The notes: generated from the letters alone by a model not told the origin. A stretch of DNA of 64,000 nt from Pedobacter rhizosphaerae (GCF_900111155.1 NZ_FOGG01000011.1:1-64000); one strand, 5' to 3'. Positions 25,430 to 33,913 are shown, numbered from the stretch's first letter. Numbers and translations: made by a program.

Positions 25430-26317
25430 TTAGAGCAAAACAATTTTTAAAGCAAGTATAACCTCGTTTTGTAACAAATATTGTTGAGCCAGTTGATGGA
25501 GTTCCCGCTCTCTGTTAGTCGCATCGCCAATGGTTGCGTCTAAAACTTCCTTTACTTCTGGTAATGTGCGAACAAGATCAATTTCCTCATCTGTTGGCAA
25601 ATGCTCAATATTCCCTAACATCCCTAAGTCATTACCTGTTAACACTTTAGAAAGCCTAACCGATTTAGGTAAACTATCTACGCCAATTCCTAGTTTGGCC
25701 AAGGGTTTAGCCACTTTAAAGAGATTATTTTCGGTAACCCTGCAATACCAGTCGCCACCCAGGCGGGCTACTAAATCTATCTTTTGCTGATCAATTTTTC
25801 CCTGTGCATCTAAGATGGCCTCATTGATGTGAATGAGTTTTATTTCTGCCAAAATTAAGTTACCGGCACCATGGTTTTCTCCTAAAGAGATCACATCATT
25901 AATTACACATTCAAATTGAACAGGAGCTTCTGCAACTCTTGGAGGCGTTACCAATTCTGATTTCAACATGGTAAAGCCCGCCTTCTCAAATTCATTTATA
26001 CCTTTAGCATACTCTGTACTGGCCAGGCTCATTTGCTGAACCATATCGTAATTTACAATATTGATTACGCACTCCTTAACCTCTTTTACATTTTCTAATG
26101 TATGCTTGGTAGTATTATCGCGAACCCTCCTTGCTGGTGAGAAAATGCAGATTGGAGGTTTCGTGCTAAACATATTGAAAAAACTAAAAGGACTTAAATT
26201 AACATTCCCTTCAGCATCAATTGTAGAAGCAAAACAGATAGGTCTGGGCGCAATGGCATATTGCAGGTAATCCTGCATTTGCACTGCGCTTAAATCAGCA
26301 GCTTTAAGCGTGAGCAT
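25430..26317 (-). CDS. Flavin reductase family protein
   Basis: A 295-residue protein with an FMN-binding split-barrel flavin-reductase domain. AIAPRPICFASTIDAEGNVNL (split by motif: RPICFAST and NLSPFSFFN) is the FMN-contact start, followed by NTLENVKE-type and ECVINIVNY segments. A C-terminal extension of about 90 residues is helical. It lies 17 bases downstream of the fumarylacetoacetase-family gene, in one transcript. It could be a flavin supplier or an oxygenase-associated reductase, perhaps in aromatic degradation; the substrate is not readable from sequence. Confidence 0.85.
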   Translation of the reverse strand: MLTLKAADLSAVQMQDYLQYAIAPRPICFASTIDAEGNVNLSPFSFFNMFSTKPPICIFSPARRVRDNTTKHTLENVKEVKECVINIVNYDMVQQMSLASTEYAKGINEFEKAGFTMLKSELVTPPRVAEAPVQFECVINDVISLGENHGAGNLILAEIKLIHINEAILDAQGKIDQQKIDLVARLGGDWYCRVTENNLFKVAKPLAKLGIGVDSLPKSVRLSKVLTGNDLGMLGNIEHLPTDEEIDLVRTLPEVKEVLDATIGDATNRERELHQLAQQYLLQNEVILALKIVLL

Positions 26318-26334
26318 CTTCTTAATTCCTTAAA

Positions 26335-27330
26335 TTATTTCTTTAGTGCAAGGATAGAGAAATCGCTATCTGCCTTTTTTATGATATTACTTAAGGCACC
26401 TAAGCCTGTAATTTCCATTTCTACCACATCGCCGTCTTGCAACCACTGTGGTTTATAATTTGGATCGTTTAACAAACCGGTTCCATTAAGTTCGAGAAAA
26501 CAACCTGTTCCTACAGTGCCCGAACCAATTACATCACCGGGAAGAATATCTACGCCATAGGCACAGCGCTCTATGATTTCGGCAAAGGTCCAGTCCATAT
26601 CAGCAACATTTCCTTTAGAAACTTCAATCCCGTTCACGCGGCAAGTCATTTTTAAATCGTAGCTATTACCCGTGTGGCCTTCCTTTGGCTTAACTTTATA
26701 CTGCAATAATTCATCTGGAGTAACTAACCAGGGGCCAATCACGGTAGAAAAGTCTTTTCCCTTTGCCGGACCTAAATTCAATAACATCTCTTCCATTTGC
26801 AAAGTTCGGGCGCTCATATCATTCATCACCATAAATCCGGCAATATAATCATCTGCTTCTGAAGCTTTAATATTCCTTCCCTTTTTACCAATAACAACCG
26901 CTACTTCCAATTCAAAATCGAGCTTTTCGAAATGGTCGGGCATACATTCAATTTCACCTGGTCCCTGAATAGCATTGTGATTGGTAAAATAGAAAATGGG
27001 ATATTCATCGAATTGTGGAATCATATCTACCTTACGGTTTCTACGTGCTGCAGCCACATGCTGCCTAAAAGCGTAGCCATCTCTACAACTGGTTGGATGC
27101 GGAACTGGAGCCAGAATTTCATAGAAGATTTCTTCCTTTGCCTCCAAACTTCCCTCTTTAATTTGATCATCTACCCTTTTAGCCCTTTCCATTAGCACCT
27201 CTCCCCCTTCTAAAAAGTCCTTCATATTATCGGGAAGTAGTTTATCACAACTGTTTAAATTGTAAATGTGTCCATTTACAAAAATGCCCAAATGCTCTCT
27301 ATCTTCGGTTTTGTAGGATACTAATTTCAT
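26335..27330 (-). CDS. Fumarylacetoacetate hydrolase family protein
   Basis: A 331-residue FAH-superfamily enzyme, longer than the 250-residue generic members. KLDFELEVAVVIGKKGRN contains the metal-binding Glu residues, GFMVMNDMSARTLQ the conserved Asp and GDVIGSGTVGTG the phosphate or carboxylate loop. Given divergent homogentisate and hydroxyphenylpyruvate dioxygenase genes, the likely reaction is cleavage of fumarylacetoacetate to fumarate and acetoacetate, the last step of tyrosine breakdown. It heads a minus-strand run with the flavin reductase and YdeI-like genes. Confidence 0.87.
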   Translation of the reverse strand: MKLVSYKTEDREHLGIFVNGHIYNLNSCDKLLPDNMKDFLEGGEVLMERAKRVDDQIKEGSLEAKEEIFYEILAPVPHPTSCRDGYAFRQHVAAARRNRKVDMIPQFDEYPIFYFTNHNAIQGPGEIECMPDHFEKLDFELEVAVVIGKKGRNIKASEADDYIAGFMVMNDMSARTLQMEEMLLNLGPAKGKDFSTVIGPWLVTPDELLQYKVKPKEGHTGNSYDLKMTCRVNGIEVSKGNVADMDWTFAEIIERCAYGVDILPGDVIGSGTVGTGCFLELNGTGLLNDPNYKPQWLQDGDVVEMEITGLGALSNIIKKADSDFSILALKK

Positions 27331-27768
27331 AATCTATTGGTTAAAAAGTTCGGGGTAAAGCTAGTGATTTAAGCATGTGAAAAACAAGCAGTCAAAAGAA
27401 AATTTTAAAGGCGAGTATTTCTACAGACTATATTTACAAAACACATTACACTAAACATCAGCGAATTAATTAAGCAAAATAAAAGGGGCAGTTAGAAGTT
27501 TTTAATTTAGCGTATGTAAATGGCCAGATAAATAAAATTTAGTTTTTTAAATAAAATACCTAACTTGGTCCCATTCAAACCATGATCTTAAAAGCATTAC
27601 ATATTGATTTAGTGAACGACGCAATCGCTGTACGTCGCTATAAAATGCTATCCAAGCTGATCATGGCTCAATATTCTCTTTAATACCTGCTTATTTCTTT
27701 TGAGTTGAAACGCATTCGCGTTTGAATTGTTTATTAATTAGATTTTTTTCTAACCTAACCTATCCATT
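27331..27768. other. Divergent control region of tyrosine-degradation genes
   Basis: 438 bases separate the starts of the fumarylacetoacetase-family gene (minus) and hmgA (plus). The region should hold both promoters. I see no long palindrome. It contains one short open frame (27582-27683), in which CGACG and CGTCG form a small inverted repeat. Confidence 0.55.
27582..27683 (+). CDS. Possible 33-residue peptide upstream of hmgA
   Basis: A short open frame that I do not recognise: it starts MILKALHIDLVNDAIAV and ends MAQYSL. It is basic in the middle (RRYK) with regular codon use. Its stop is 85 bases before the hmgA ATG. It could be a small regulatory or leader peptide, or chance. No ribosome-binding signal is evident, as is normal in this group. 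It rests on appearance alone. Confidence 0.3.
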   Translation: MILKALHIDLVNDAIAVRRYKMLSKLIMAQYSL

Positions 27769-28935
27769 ATGCCTGTTTATCATAAATTGGGGCAGATACC
27801 AGCAAAAAGACATACGGTTTTTCGCAAACCTGACGGGAAATTGTATGCGGAAGAACTGGTCTCCACCGAAGGCTTTTCAAGTCTATACTCCTTGGTTTAT
27901 CATTGTCATCCGCCAACCATGGTGAAGCATTTAGGGGAAGCTTATAGCGTTGAGCCTAAAATTGCCCGCGAAAAACATTTAAAACACACCAGTTTAATTG
28001 GTTTTAAGATTAAACCTGAAGACGATTTCTTAAAAAGCCGGAAACCTATTCTGGTAAACAGTGATCTTCACATTATTTTGGCAGCGCCAAGAAAATCAAT
28101 GACCGATTACTTCTATAAAAATAGTCAGGCCGATGAAATGATTTTTATCCACGAAGGATCTGGCAAACTTAAAACTGGTTTCGGGGAAATTAAATTTTCA
28201 TATGGTGATTATCTGATCGTTCCACGGGGAACTATCTACCAAATTGAGTTTGATACAGAAGAAAACCGGTTGTTTATCGTTGAAAGTTTTAGTCCGCTGC
28301 GTTCGCCGAAAAGGTATTTAAATCAGTACGGTCAATTGATGGAACATGCACCGTATTGTGAGCGTGATTTGAGATTACCTGAAAATCTAAAAACTTATGA
28401 TGAGTATGGAGATTTCAAAGTGCTAATAAAAAAACAAGGCTTAATTTATCCTTATACCTACGGCACACACCCATTCGATTATGTAGGATGGGATGGCTAT
28501 CATTATCCTTACGCTTTCTCTATTCACGATTTTGAACCCATTACAGGCCGTTTACATCAACCTCCCCCAGTTCATCAAACCTTTGAAGGGCATAACTTTG
28601 TCGTTTGTTCATTCGTACCCAGAAAGTACGACTATCACCCAGATTCTATACCAGCCCCTTACAATCATAGTAATGTAGATAGTGATGAGGTACTTTACTA
28701 TGTAGATGGCGATTTTATGAGTAGGAAAAGTGTAGTTAAAGGACAGATAACGCTTCACCCGGGCGGGATTCCTCACGGACCTCATCCTGGAACCGTTGAA
28801 AAATCTATTGGAAAAGAAAAAACTGACGAACTAGCAGTCATGATCGACCCTTTCCAACCTTTAATGCTTACTCAGGAGGCCTTAGATATTGAAGATGAAA
28901 ATTATCACAAAAGCTGGCAGGAAAATATTGAGTAG
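27769..28935 (+). CDS. hmgA: Homogentisate 1,2-dioxygenase
   Basis: A 388-residue cupin-fold, iron-dependent enzyme that opens the ring of homogentisate to maleylacetoacetate. Iron ligands appear in PYNHSNVDSDEVLYY (His and Glu) and HPGGIPHGPHPG (His). The start MPVYHKLGQIPAKRHTVFRK is typical of the shorter bacterial form. It is followed at 224 bases by the gene for the preceding step, 4-hydroxyphenylpyruvate dioxygenase, on the same strand, and is divergent from the gene for the last step. No maleylacetoacetate isomerase gene is present nearby. Confidence 0.94.
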   Translation: MPVYHKLGQIPAKRHTVFRKPDGKLYAEELVSTEGFSSLYSLVYHCHPPTMVKHLGEAYSVEPKIAREKHLKHTSLIGFKIKPEDDFLKSRKPILVNSDLHIILAAPRKSMTDYFYKNSQADEMIFIHEGSGKLKTGFGEIKFSYGDYLIVPRGTIYQIEFDTEENRLFIVESFSPLRSPKRYLNQYGQLMEHAPYCERDLRLPENLKTYDEYGDFKVLIKKQGLIYPYTYGTHPFDYVGWDGYHYPYAFSIHDFEPITGRLHQPPPVHQTFEGHNFVVCSFVPRKYDYHPDSIPAPYNHSNVDSDEVLYYVDGDFMSRKSVVKGQITLHPGGIPHGPHPGTVEKSIGKEKTDELAVMIDPFQPLMLTQEALDIEDENYHKSWQENIE

Positions 28936-29135
28936 TTCAGTTGGCAGATGGCAGATGGCAGTTAGCAGTTGACAGTTTTCAATTAACAGTTAAACAACTA
29001 AATGCCTAGCCAGCTCACCAACTAAACCCTAACCAACTAACCAGTTAGACAGTTAGACAGTTGAAAGTTAAACAACTAAATCCCTAGCCAGCTCAGCAGC
29101 TAAATCCTAACCAACAAACCAGTTACACAGTTAAA
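28936..29135. repeat. Duplicated ~70-bp stretch of CAGTTA/AACTAA words
   Basis: AGTTAAACAACTAAAT starts a stretch at 28988 that recurs at 29066 with about ten differences, both including CCTAGCCAGCTCA and CCTAACCAAC. Before it are GGCAGATGGCAG and GTTAGCAGTTGACAG words. This fills most of the gap between hmgA and the dioxygenase gene. Short inverted CAGTTA/TAACTG and AGTTAG/CTAACT words could fold. Confidence 0.7.
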
Positions 29136-29159
29136 CAAAAAATAAATCAACCCCACAAT

Positions 29160-30290
29160 ATGGAATCATTAACATTTGCAGAAAAAATATCTAAAGCACA
29201 AGATTTTCTGCCAATTAACGGAACAGATTATATCGAATTTTATGTAGGTAATGCGAAACAAGCTGCGCACTATTACAAAACAGCCTTTGGCTTTCAGAGC
29301 CTGGCCTATGCTGGTCCTGAAACGGGCGTTCGCGATCGTGCCTCTTATGTTTTACAACAAGGAAAAATCAGATTGGTACTCACCACAGCGCTCAAATCTG
29401 ATCATTTTATTTCCGAGCACGTTAAAAAACATGGCGACGGTGTAAAGGTATTGGCGCTTTGGGTAGATGATGCTTACAGTGCCTTTGAAGAAACAACCAA
29501 ACGCGGTGCGAAGCCATATTTAGAACCTCAAACTTTAACCGACGAATTTGGTGAAGTAAAAATGAGTGGTATTTACACTTATGGCGAAACGATCCACATG
29601 TTTATTGAAAGAAAAAATTACAGCGGTACTTTCATGCCAGGCTATCAGCCCTGGAAAAGCGACTATCAACCTACACAAACAGGCTTGTTATACATTGATC
29701 ATTGCGTAGGTAACGTAGGATGGAACAGAATGAATGATGCTGTTAAGTGGTATGAAGATGTAATGGGTTTTGTAAATATCCTTTCATTTGATGATAAACA
29801 GATCAATACTGAGTATTCTGCTTTAATGAGTAAGGTAATGAGTAACGGCAACGGATATTCTAAATTTCCTATTAACGAACCAGCCGAAGGAAAAAAGAAA
29901 TCACAAATTGAAGAATATTTAGAATACTATGAAGGTGAGGGTGTACAGCATATCGCAGTAGCAACCAGTGATATTGTGCATACCGTAAAAGAACTAAAAT
30001 CAAGAGGTGTAGAGTTTTTAAGTGCTCCACCAGAAGCCTATTATGAAATGATGCCAGAACGTGTAGGAAAGATTGATGAAGAAATCGCCTTACTGGAAAG
30101 CCTGGGTATTTTGGTTGATTGTGATGAAGAAGGTTACTTACTTCAGATTTTCACCAAACCGGTTGAAGACAGACCAACACTTTTCTTTGAAATCATCCAA
30201 CGAAAAGGAGCTCAGAGTTTTGGGGCTGGAAATTTCAAAGCACTATTCGAATCTCTTGAACGCGAGCAGGAATTGAGAGGTAATTTGTAG
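29160..30290 (+). CDS. hppD: 4-hydroxyphenylpyruvate dioxygenase
   Basis: A 376-residue vicinal-oxygen-chelate enzyme that converts 4-hydroxyphenylpyruvate to homogentisate. Iron ligands are in LYIDHCVGNV (His), VQHIAVATSD (His) and LFFEIIQRKG (Glu), in that order and at normal spacing. The N-terminal half is the structural repeat without iron. The gene supplies the substrate of hmgA upstream. A terminator follows at 30403. Confidence 0.95.
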   Translation: MESLTFAEKISKAQDFLPINGTDYIEFYVGNAKQAAHYYKTAFGFQSLAYAGPETGVRDRASYVLQQGKIRLVLTTALKSDHFISEHVKKHGDGVKVLALWVDDAYSAFEETTKRGAKPYLEPQTLTDEFGEVKMSGIYTYGETIHMFIERKNYSGTFMPGYQPWKSDYQPTQTGLLYIDHCVGNVGWNRMNDAVKWYEDVMGFVNILSFDDKQINTEYSALMSKVMSNGNGYSKFPINEPAEGKKKSQIEEYLEYYEGEGVQHIAVATSDIVHTVKELKSRGVEFLSAPPEAYYEMMPERVGKIDEEIALLESLGILVDCDEEGYLLQIFTKPVEDRPTLFFEIIQRKGAQSFGAGNFKALFESLEREQELRGNL

Positions 30291-30603
30291 TTGCTTCATT
30301 ATGGAAGTGATACAATTACACTTCTGAAGCAGGCTATATTCAACTTCCTGATGTAATATGGAAGTGTATTCGAAGCATAAAGTTATTTTTTTCAAATCCC
30401 TTTAGGGTGACATTCCTGTATGATGGTTGTCACCCTATATTTATTTTAGGCCTATATTTTAGTAAAAGGGGGCAAATAGTATAATGAAAAGCTACTACAG
30501 ACAATAAATTTCACAATCTGCTTCTGAATGACTTTCAGTTTCAAACTCTTTCGTTTAATTGTTTTTAATTTCTTAAATTAGGTAAACACTTAAACTTAGA
30601 ATC
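30291..30603. other. Intergenic region with hairpins after hppD
   Basis: The gap holds a bulged hairpin (GCTTCA and GAAGTG near 30293-30310 with CACTTC and TGAAGC near 30320-30333), a partial repeat of the same words near 30350-30376, and a terminator at 30403. The rest carries the promoter of the next gene; nothing else is recognised. Confidence 0.5.
30403..30449 (+). terminator. Terminator after hppD
   Basis: TAGGGTGACA at 30403-30412 pairs perfectly with TGTCACCCTA at 30428-30437, followed by a T-rich run. Confidence 0.8.
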
Positions 30604-31068
30604 ATGAAAATTAAACTGATCGTAATTCTGTTCTGCGTAGTTTCATTTAAATGCTTTGCTCAAAGCAAGGAGGAAACCATCAAAACCATTAACCAACTAT
30701 TGGCCAAAGCCGTTGGGGAAAAAGATTGTGCTATTATTAATGGCACTAAAATGGAGTTTAAGCTAACCAAAAATTCATTTTCTGTTGATGATTCAAAAAA
30801 CTATGGCTTCTTTAAAGTAGCCAAAAACTATGGTAATCCCAACAAAGAAGAAATTACGAGTACTACTGTTATAAGTGACTGGAAAGGGTTCAAAATTATA
30901 CCTGATAAAAACAGTACATCATTAAGCACTATATATCCCATTATCGAGATCAAAAAAAATGAATTTTCTACACATAATAGTTTAAAATACTATTGTCTCT
31001 CGGGCGATGAAGAAAAGTTAGTTGCAGCTTTGAATCACCTAAATAAACTCTATTCTAAAATCAAATAA
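30604..31068 (+). CDS. Small exported protein, function unknown
   Basis: A 154-residue protein with a signal peptide (MKIKLIVILFCVVSFKCFA) and predicted cleavage near AQSKE. The mature part is basic and polar, with no motif I recognise; segments such as KGFKIIPDKNS and KYYCLSGDEEKLVAALNHL suggest an alpha/beta fold. It stands alone between the tyrosine-degradation genes and the composite repeat at 31.1-31.8 kb. Confidence 0.6.
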   Translation: MKIKLIVILFCVVSFKCFAQSKEETIKTINQLLAKAVGEKDCAIINGTKMEFKLTKNSFSVDDSKNYGFFKVAKNYGNPNKEEITSTTVISDWKGFKIIPDKNSTSLSTIYPIIEIKKNEFSTHNSLKYYCLSGDEEKLVAALNHLNKLYSKIK

Positions 31069-31150
31069 ATATAAATTGCTGACAAAAATATTTTGCTCAA
31101 TTGAAGGGACAGGCTTTTGGAGATGCTGAAACTTAAAAGCTATTGGAGTA

Positions 31151-31271
31151 ATTGAAATACAAAGAAAGATTGAGTCAAAATTGTTTATTGTTGAATATGG
31201 GCATTTAATCATAAATGCCTGAACTGGAAAAATAGCTTTCCATCAATTTAGCCAGAAGATGAATTTTCTTC
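31151..31271. repeat. Structured flank A of composite repeat
   Basis: About 121 bases, repeated as A' at 31642-31759 in the same orientation with few differences. It contains three small hairpins: GGCATTTA with TAAATGCC, GGAAA with TTTCC, and a GAAGA/TCTTC hairpin at its right end. The last has different closing pairs in the two copies. The function is unknown. Confidence 0.75.
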
Positions 31272-31275
31272 CTGG

Positions 31276-31415
31276 CCTGTCCGTAGAGTTAAGCGCAGCG
31301 CCTCTACGGATTACAATATACCGTTGAATTTCAGAACTCAACGTTACTTAAACCGAGTCCAAGACTCTCCTCCATTAAACAATCCGTAGAACTCCTGCGG
31401 AACTCGACGGACAGG
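31276..31415. repeat. 140-bp element R1 with terminal inverted repeats
   Basis: Ends CCTGTCCGTAGAGTT and AACTCGACGGACAGG are inverted repeats of 15 bp with one mismatch. Inside are CCGTAGAG with CTCTACGG (perfect), a GTTGA.../...CTCAAC hairpin and a GAGTC/GACTC hairpin. A second copy, R2, is at 31502-31641. No coding potential is seen. It has the form of a small non-autonomous inverted-repeat element. Confidence 0.8.
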
Positions 31416-31501
31416 ATTGATTTTACTGGACAACACTGAGTCAGGAGTCTGCTATGTCCAGACTTTGGACTAAGGACTTCAGACTAAGGACTAATTTCTA
31501 C
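31416..31501. other. Spacer between R1 and R2
   Basis: 86 bases with the words GTCCAGACTTTGGACT and GGACTTCAGACTAAGGACTA, built from degenerate GGACT words like those in the 1.7 and 12.5 kb arrays. No gene is seen. Confidence 0.5.
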
Positions 31502-31641
31502 CCTGTCCGTAGAGTTAAGCGCAGCGCCTCTACGGATTACAACATACCGTTGAGTTTCAGAACTCAACATTACTTAAACCGAGTCAAAGACTCTCCTCCA
31601 TTAAACAATCCGTAGAACTCCTGCGGAACTCGACGGACAGG
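31502..31641. repeat. 140-bp element R2
   Basis: The same length as R1 with four or so substitutions. One changes the first half of an internal hairpin so that GTTGAGTT now pairs perfectly with AACTCAAC, where R1 has one mismatch. This suggests that folding may be maintained. Its right end joins A' directly. Confidence 0.8.
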
Positions 31642-31759
31642 ATTGAAATACAAAGGAAGATTGAGGCAAAATTGTTTATTGTTGAATATGGCATTAATCA
31701 TAAATGCCTGAACTGGAAAAATAGCTTTCCATCAATTTAGCTGAAGATGAATTTTCTTC
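31642..31759. repeat. Structured flank A' of composite repeat
   Basis: Second copy of A, 118 bases, starting ATTGAAATACAAAGGAAGA. It is three bases shorter, mostly in the first hairpin. The gap 31069-31918 is fully explained by A, R1, spacer, R2, A' and the terminator-like hairpin at 31881. Confidence 0.75.
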
Positions 31760-31880
31760 ACTAAAACTTCATAATTGAAGTGCATCTTTGATTAACAAAA
31801 CACCAGAAGCGATTTCAGTTTTGTTAAATTCTAAAAACTCATAATTAGTTTTTTAGTTTTCCGGTTACCCTTATCTGATA

Positions 31881-31912
31881 CCTCATGTATTGAAAAATAC
31901 ATGAGGTTTTTT
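31881..31912 (+). terminator. Terminator-like hairpin
   Basis: CCTCATGTATT pairs perfectly with AATACATGAGG around GAAA and runs into six T on the plus strand. No plus-strand gene lies close upstream. On the minus strand it would follow the DsbA-like gene but without a T run. Confidence 0.7.
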
Positions 31913-31918
31913 CATTAA

Positions 31919-32437
31919 CTACTCAGCGCTTTCGTTTAGCATGTTGCGCAAATCAATTGCACCGCCGTCAAATTTCTCTCCGTTAACATAAAACGAAGGG
32001 GTACCATTAACTCCACTCCTAACGCCGCTTTCAAAATCACCCTCCACTTTCTCTTTTACTTCGGCAGATGCTACGTCCTGCTTAAATTTTTCCAGGTCTA
32101 ATCCCAGCCCACCAGCCAATTCCAAAAAAAGATCGTCACTCAATCGAGCTTGATTTTCGTAAATAGCGTCGTGCATTTCCCAAAACTTACCTTGCAATGC
32201 TGCTGCTTCGGCAGATTGTGCAGCCAAAAAAGCATACTGATGGAGTTCTGCTAAAGGAAAGTTTCTAAAAATAAATTTTATCTGCCCCTCAAAAAGCACT
32301 TGAATATCCTTAATAATGGGATAAGCCTGCCTGCAATATGGACACTGGTAATCACCAAATTCAACTATTTCTACGGGTGCTGACAATGATCCTTCAATAT
32401 GATCATCGTTATTTACTGCTGGTTTTAATGTGCTCAT
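31919..32437 (-). CDS. DsbA-like thioredoxin-fold protein
   Basis: A 172-residue protein of the DSBA-like/thioredoxin_4 family with active site CPYC in FGDYQCPYCRQAYP (about residues 32-35). The FVNGEKFDGG-type cis-Pro region is seen as TPSFYVNGEKFDG. No signal peptide is present, so it probably works in the cytoplasm as a dithiol-disulfide oxidoreductase. It starts one base after the peroxiredoxin stop, so the two form an operon concerned with thiol redox and peroxide. Confidence 0.88.
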   Translation of the reverse strand: MSTLKPAVNNDDHIEGSLSAPVEIVEFGDYQCPYCRQAYPIIKDIQVLFEGQIKFIFRNFPLAELHQYAFLAAQSAEAAALQGKFWEMHDAIYENQARLSDDLFLELAGGLGLDLEKFKQDVASAEVKEKVEGDFESGVRSGVNGTPSFYVNGEKFDGGAIDLRNMLNESAE

Positions 32438-32438
32438 A

Positions 32439-32900
32439 TTAGTCTTTTTCTAATTGTTCTAGTGCATCTAAAATGCCATCGGCTCCAGGATTTATAGCGG
32501 TTGGCGATAAATAGCTCCAGGCGATATTCCCTTCTTTGTCGATTACAAAAAGAGCTCTCTTACTTTCCCCTACCAATTCATCATATACGCCAAATGCCTT
32601 AGACACCTCACCCTTAGGCTCAAAATCTGCCAACAATGGAAAATGAAGGTTCCGGTTCTGGGAAAATGCCAAATGACACCAAACACTGTCGACAGAAATG
32701 CCAATTACCTGTGCATTATATTTACTAAAAAATTTCATGGTCTCATTATAAAGCGCCATCTGGTCGCTACAAACAGGACTCCAATCTGCAGGATAAAAAG
32801 CCAATATTACATTTTTGCCTTTAAAATCTGCTAAGCTTACTCTTTGATCTGGAGTAGCATTTAACTCAAAATTTGGTGCCTTTGCGCCTTTTTCTAACAT
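32439..32900 (-). CDS. Peroxiredoxin (AhpC/TSA family)
   Basis: A 153-residue peroxiredoxin. The peroxidatic Cys is in DWSPVCSDQMALYNE (about residue 45), where the usual P-x-x-x-T/S-x-x-C environment is present as PADWSPVC. A second Cys is in DSVWCHLAFSQ, a position used for a resolving Cys in some peroxiredoxins. It would reduce peroxides with electrons from thioredoxin, and a thioredoxin gene is 3.4 kb away. It is the first gene of an operon with the DsbA-like protein. Confidence 0.9.
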   Translation of the reverse strand: MLEKGAKAPNFELNATPDQRVSLADFKGKNVILAFYPADWSPVCSDQMALYNETMKFFSKYNAQVIGISVDSVWCHLAFSQNRNLHFPLLADFEPKGEVSKAFGVYDELVGESKRALFVIDKEGNIAWSYLSPTAINPGADGILDALEQLEKD

Positions 32901-32995
32901 AACGAACCTTTAAAATAAATGATATTTAAAAATAACAGCTTAATCAGCGAGATGTTTGTCATAGACAAATGTTTATCGCAAAAGCAGATCAAAAC

Positions 32996-33913
32996 TTATC
33001 CCAGTTTTTGTCTTTTGATTAAGTATGCCTGTAAAATGGAATAAAAGCCTTGGTTAATATCTGCATTGATCAAATCAATCTTATATTGATTACACTTCAT
33101 CTCAATTTGCTGGCGATAAGCATTGATAGCCTCTACGTAATTCTCCTTAACCTGATTGGCGTGAACCTTAATGCTTTCTCCAGTCTCCATATCAACGAAT
33201 TGATAAGGTCGATTATCAAAATTAAATTCAACCTCCTTGGATTGATCCACAACATTAAAAACTACTACTTCATGCTTATTGAATTTTAAATGCTGAAGGG
33301 CATCAAAAAACTGATCAGTTTTTTCTGGACTGGTTTGGGTATTAAACAAATCGCTAAAAATAATAACCAACGACCTTTTATGAATTAATTCGGCAACCTG
33401 ATGGAGCGATTCGCTCAAATTAGTTGTTGCATTGACCTTGGGCTTTTGCAAAAGATCCTCTAATTGAGTGAACAAATATTTTTGATGAACAGTAGTTGAT
33501 TTAGCAGGCGAATTCAATAGAATCTCATCGGTAAATAAGCTCAACCCAAAAGCATCTCTCTGCCTTTTAAGCAAATACATTAAAGATGCTGTGGCCTGAA
33601 TAGCAAAAGTAAGTTTATTATTCTTCGGTTCAGGAAAATACATCGATGATGAAACATCGATAACAAACTGACAACGAAGATTGGTTTCTTCTTCAAAACG
33701 TTTGCTGTAGAGCTTATCGGTTTTCGCATACAACTTCCAATCGATATTTTTAACGTTATCACCATTATTATACTGACGGTGTTCTGCAAATTCTACCGAA
33801 AAACCATGAAATGGACTTTTATGTAAGCCAGTAATAAATCCCTCTACAACTTGTTTAGCTAACAATTCTAAATTGCCATAACTGGTTTCGTTCTCGTAAT
33901 TTACTGCTTGCAT
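32996..33913 (-). CDS. DUF58 domain-containing protein
   Basis: A 305-residue protein. Near the N-terminus GFSVEFAEHRQYNNGDNVK and IDWKLYAKTDKLYSKRFEEE are the conserved DUF58 signature. A von Willebrand factor A-like fold follows, with FVIDVSSSMYFP carrying a DxSxS metal-binding motif. DUF58 proteins usually sit next to a MoxR AAA ATPase and are thought to act in its chaperone-like complex, but no moxR gene is adjacent here. It starts 56 bases from a divergent DUF3078 gene. Confidence 0.88.
   Translation of the reverse strand: MQAVNYENETSYGNLELLAKQVVEGFITGLHKSPFHGFSVEFAEHRQYNNGDNVKNIDWKLYAKTDKLYSKRFEEETNLRCQFVIDVSSSMYFPEPKNNKLTFAIQATASLMYLLKRQRDAFGLSLFTDEILLNSPAKSTTVHQKYLFTQLEDLLQKPKVNATTNLSESLHQVAELIHKRSLVIIFSDLFNTQTSPEKTDQFFDALQHLKFNKHEVVVFNVVDQSKEVEFNFDNRPYQFVDMETGESIKVHANQVKENYVEAINAYRQQIEMKCNQYKIDLINADINQGFYSILQAYLIKRQKLG

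Noticed and set aside
32996..33913. A DUF58-based MoxR-type system.
   Set aside because: No AAA ATPase or other vWA gene is adjacent; only the single DUF58 gene is present.
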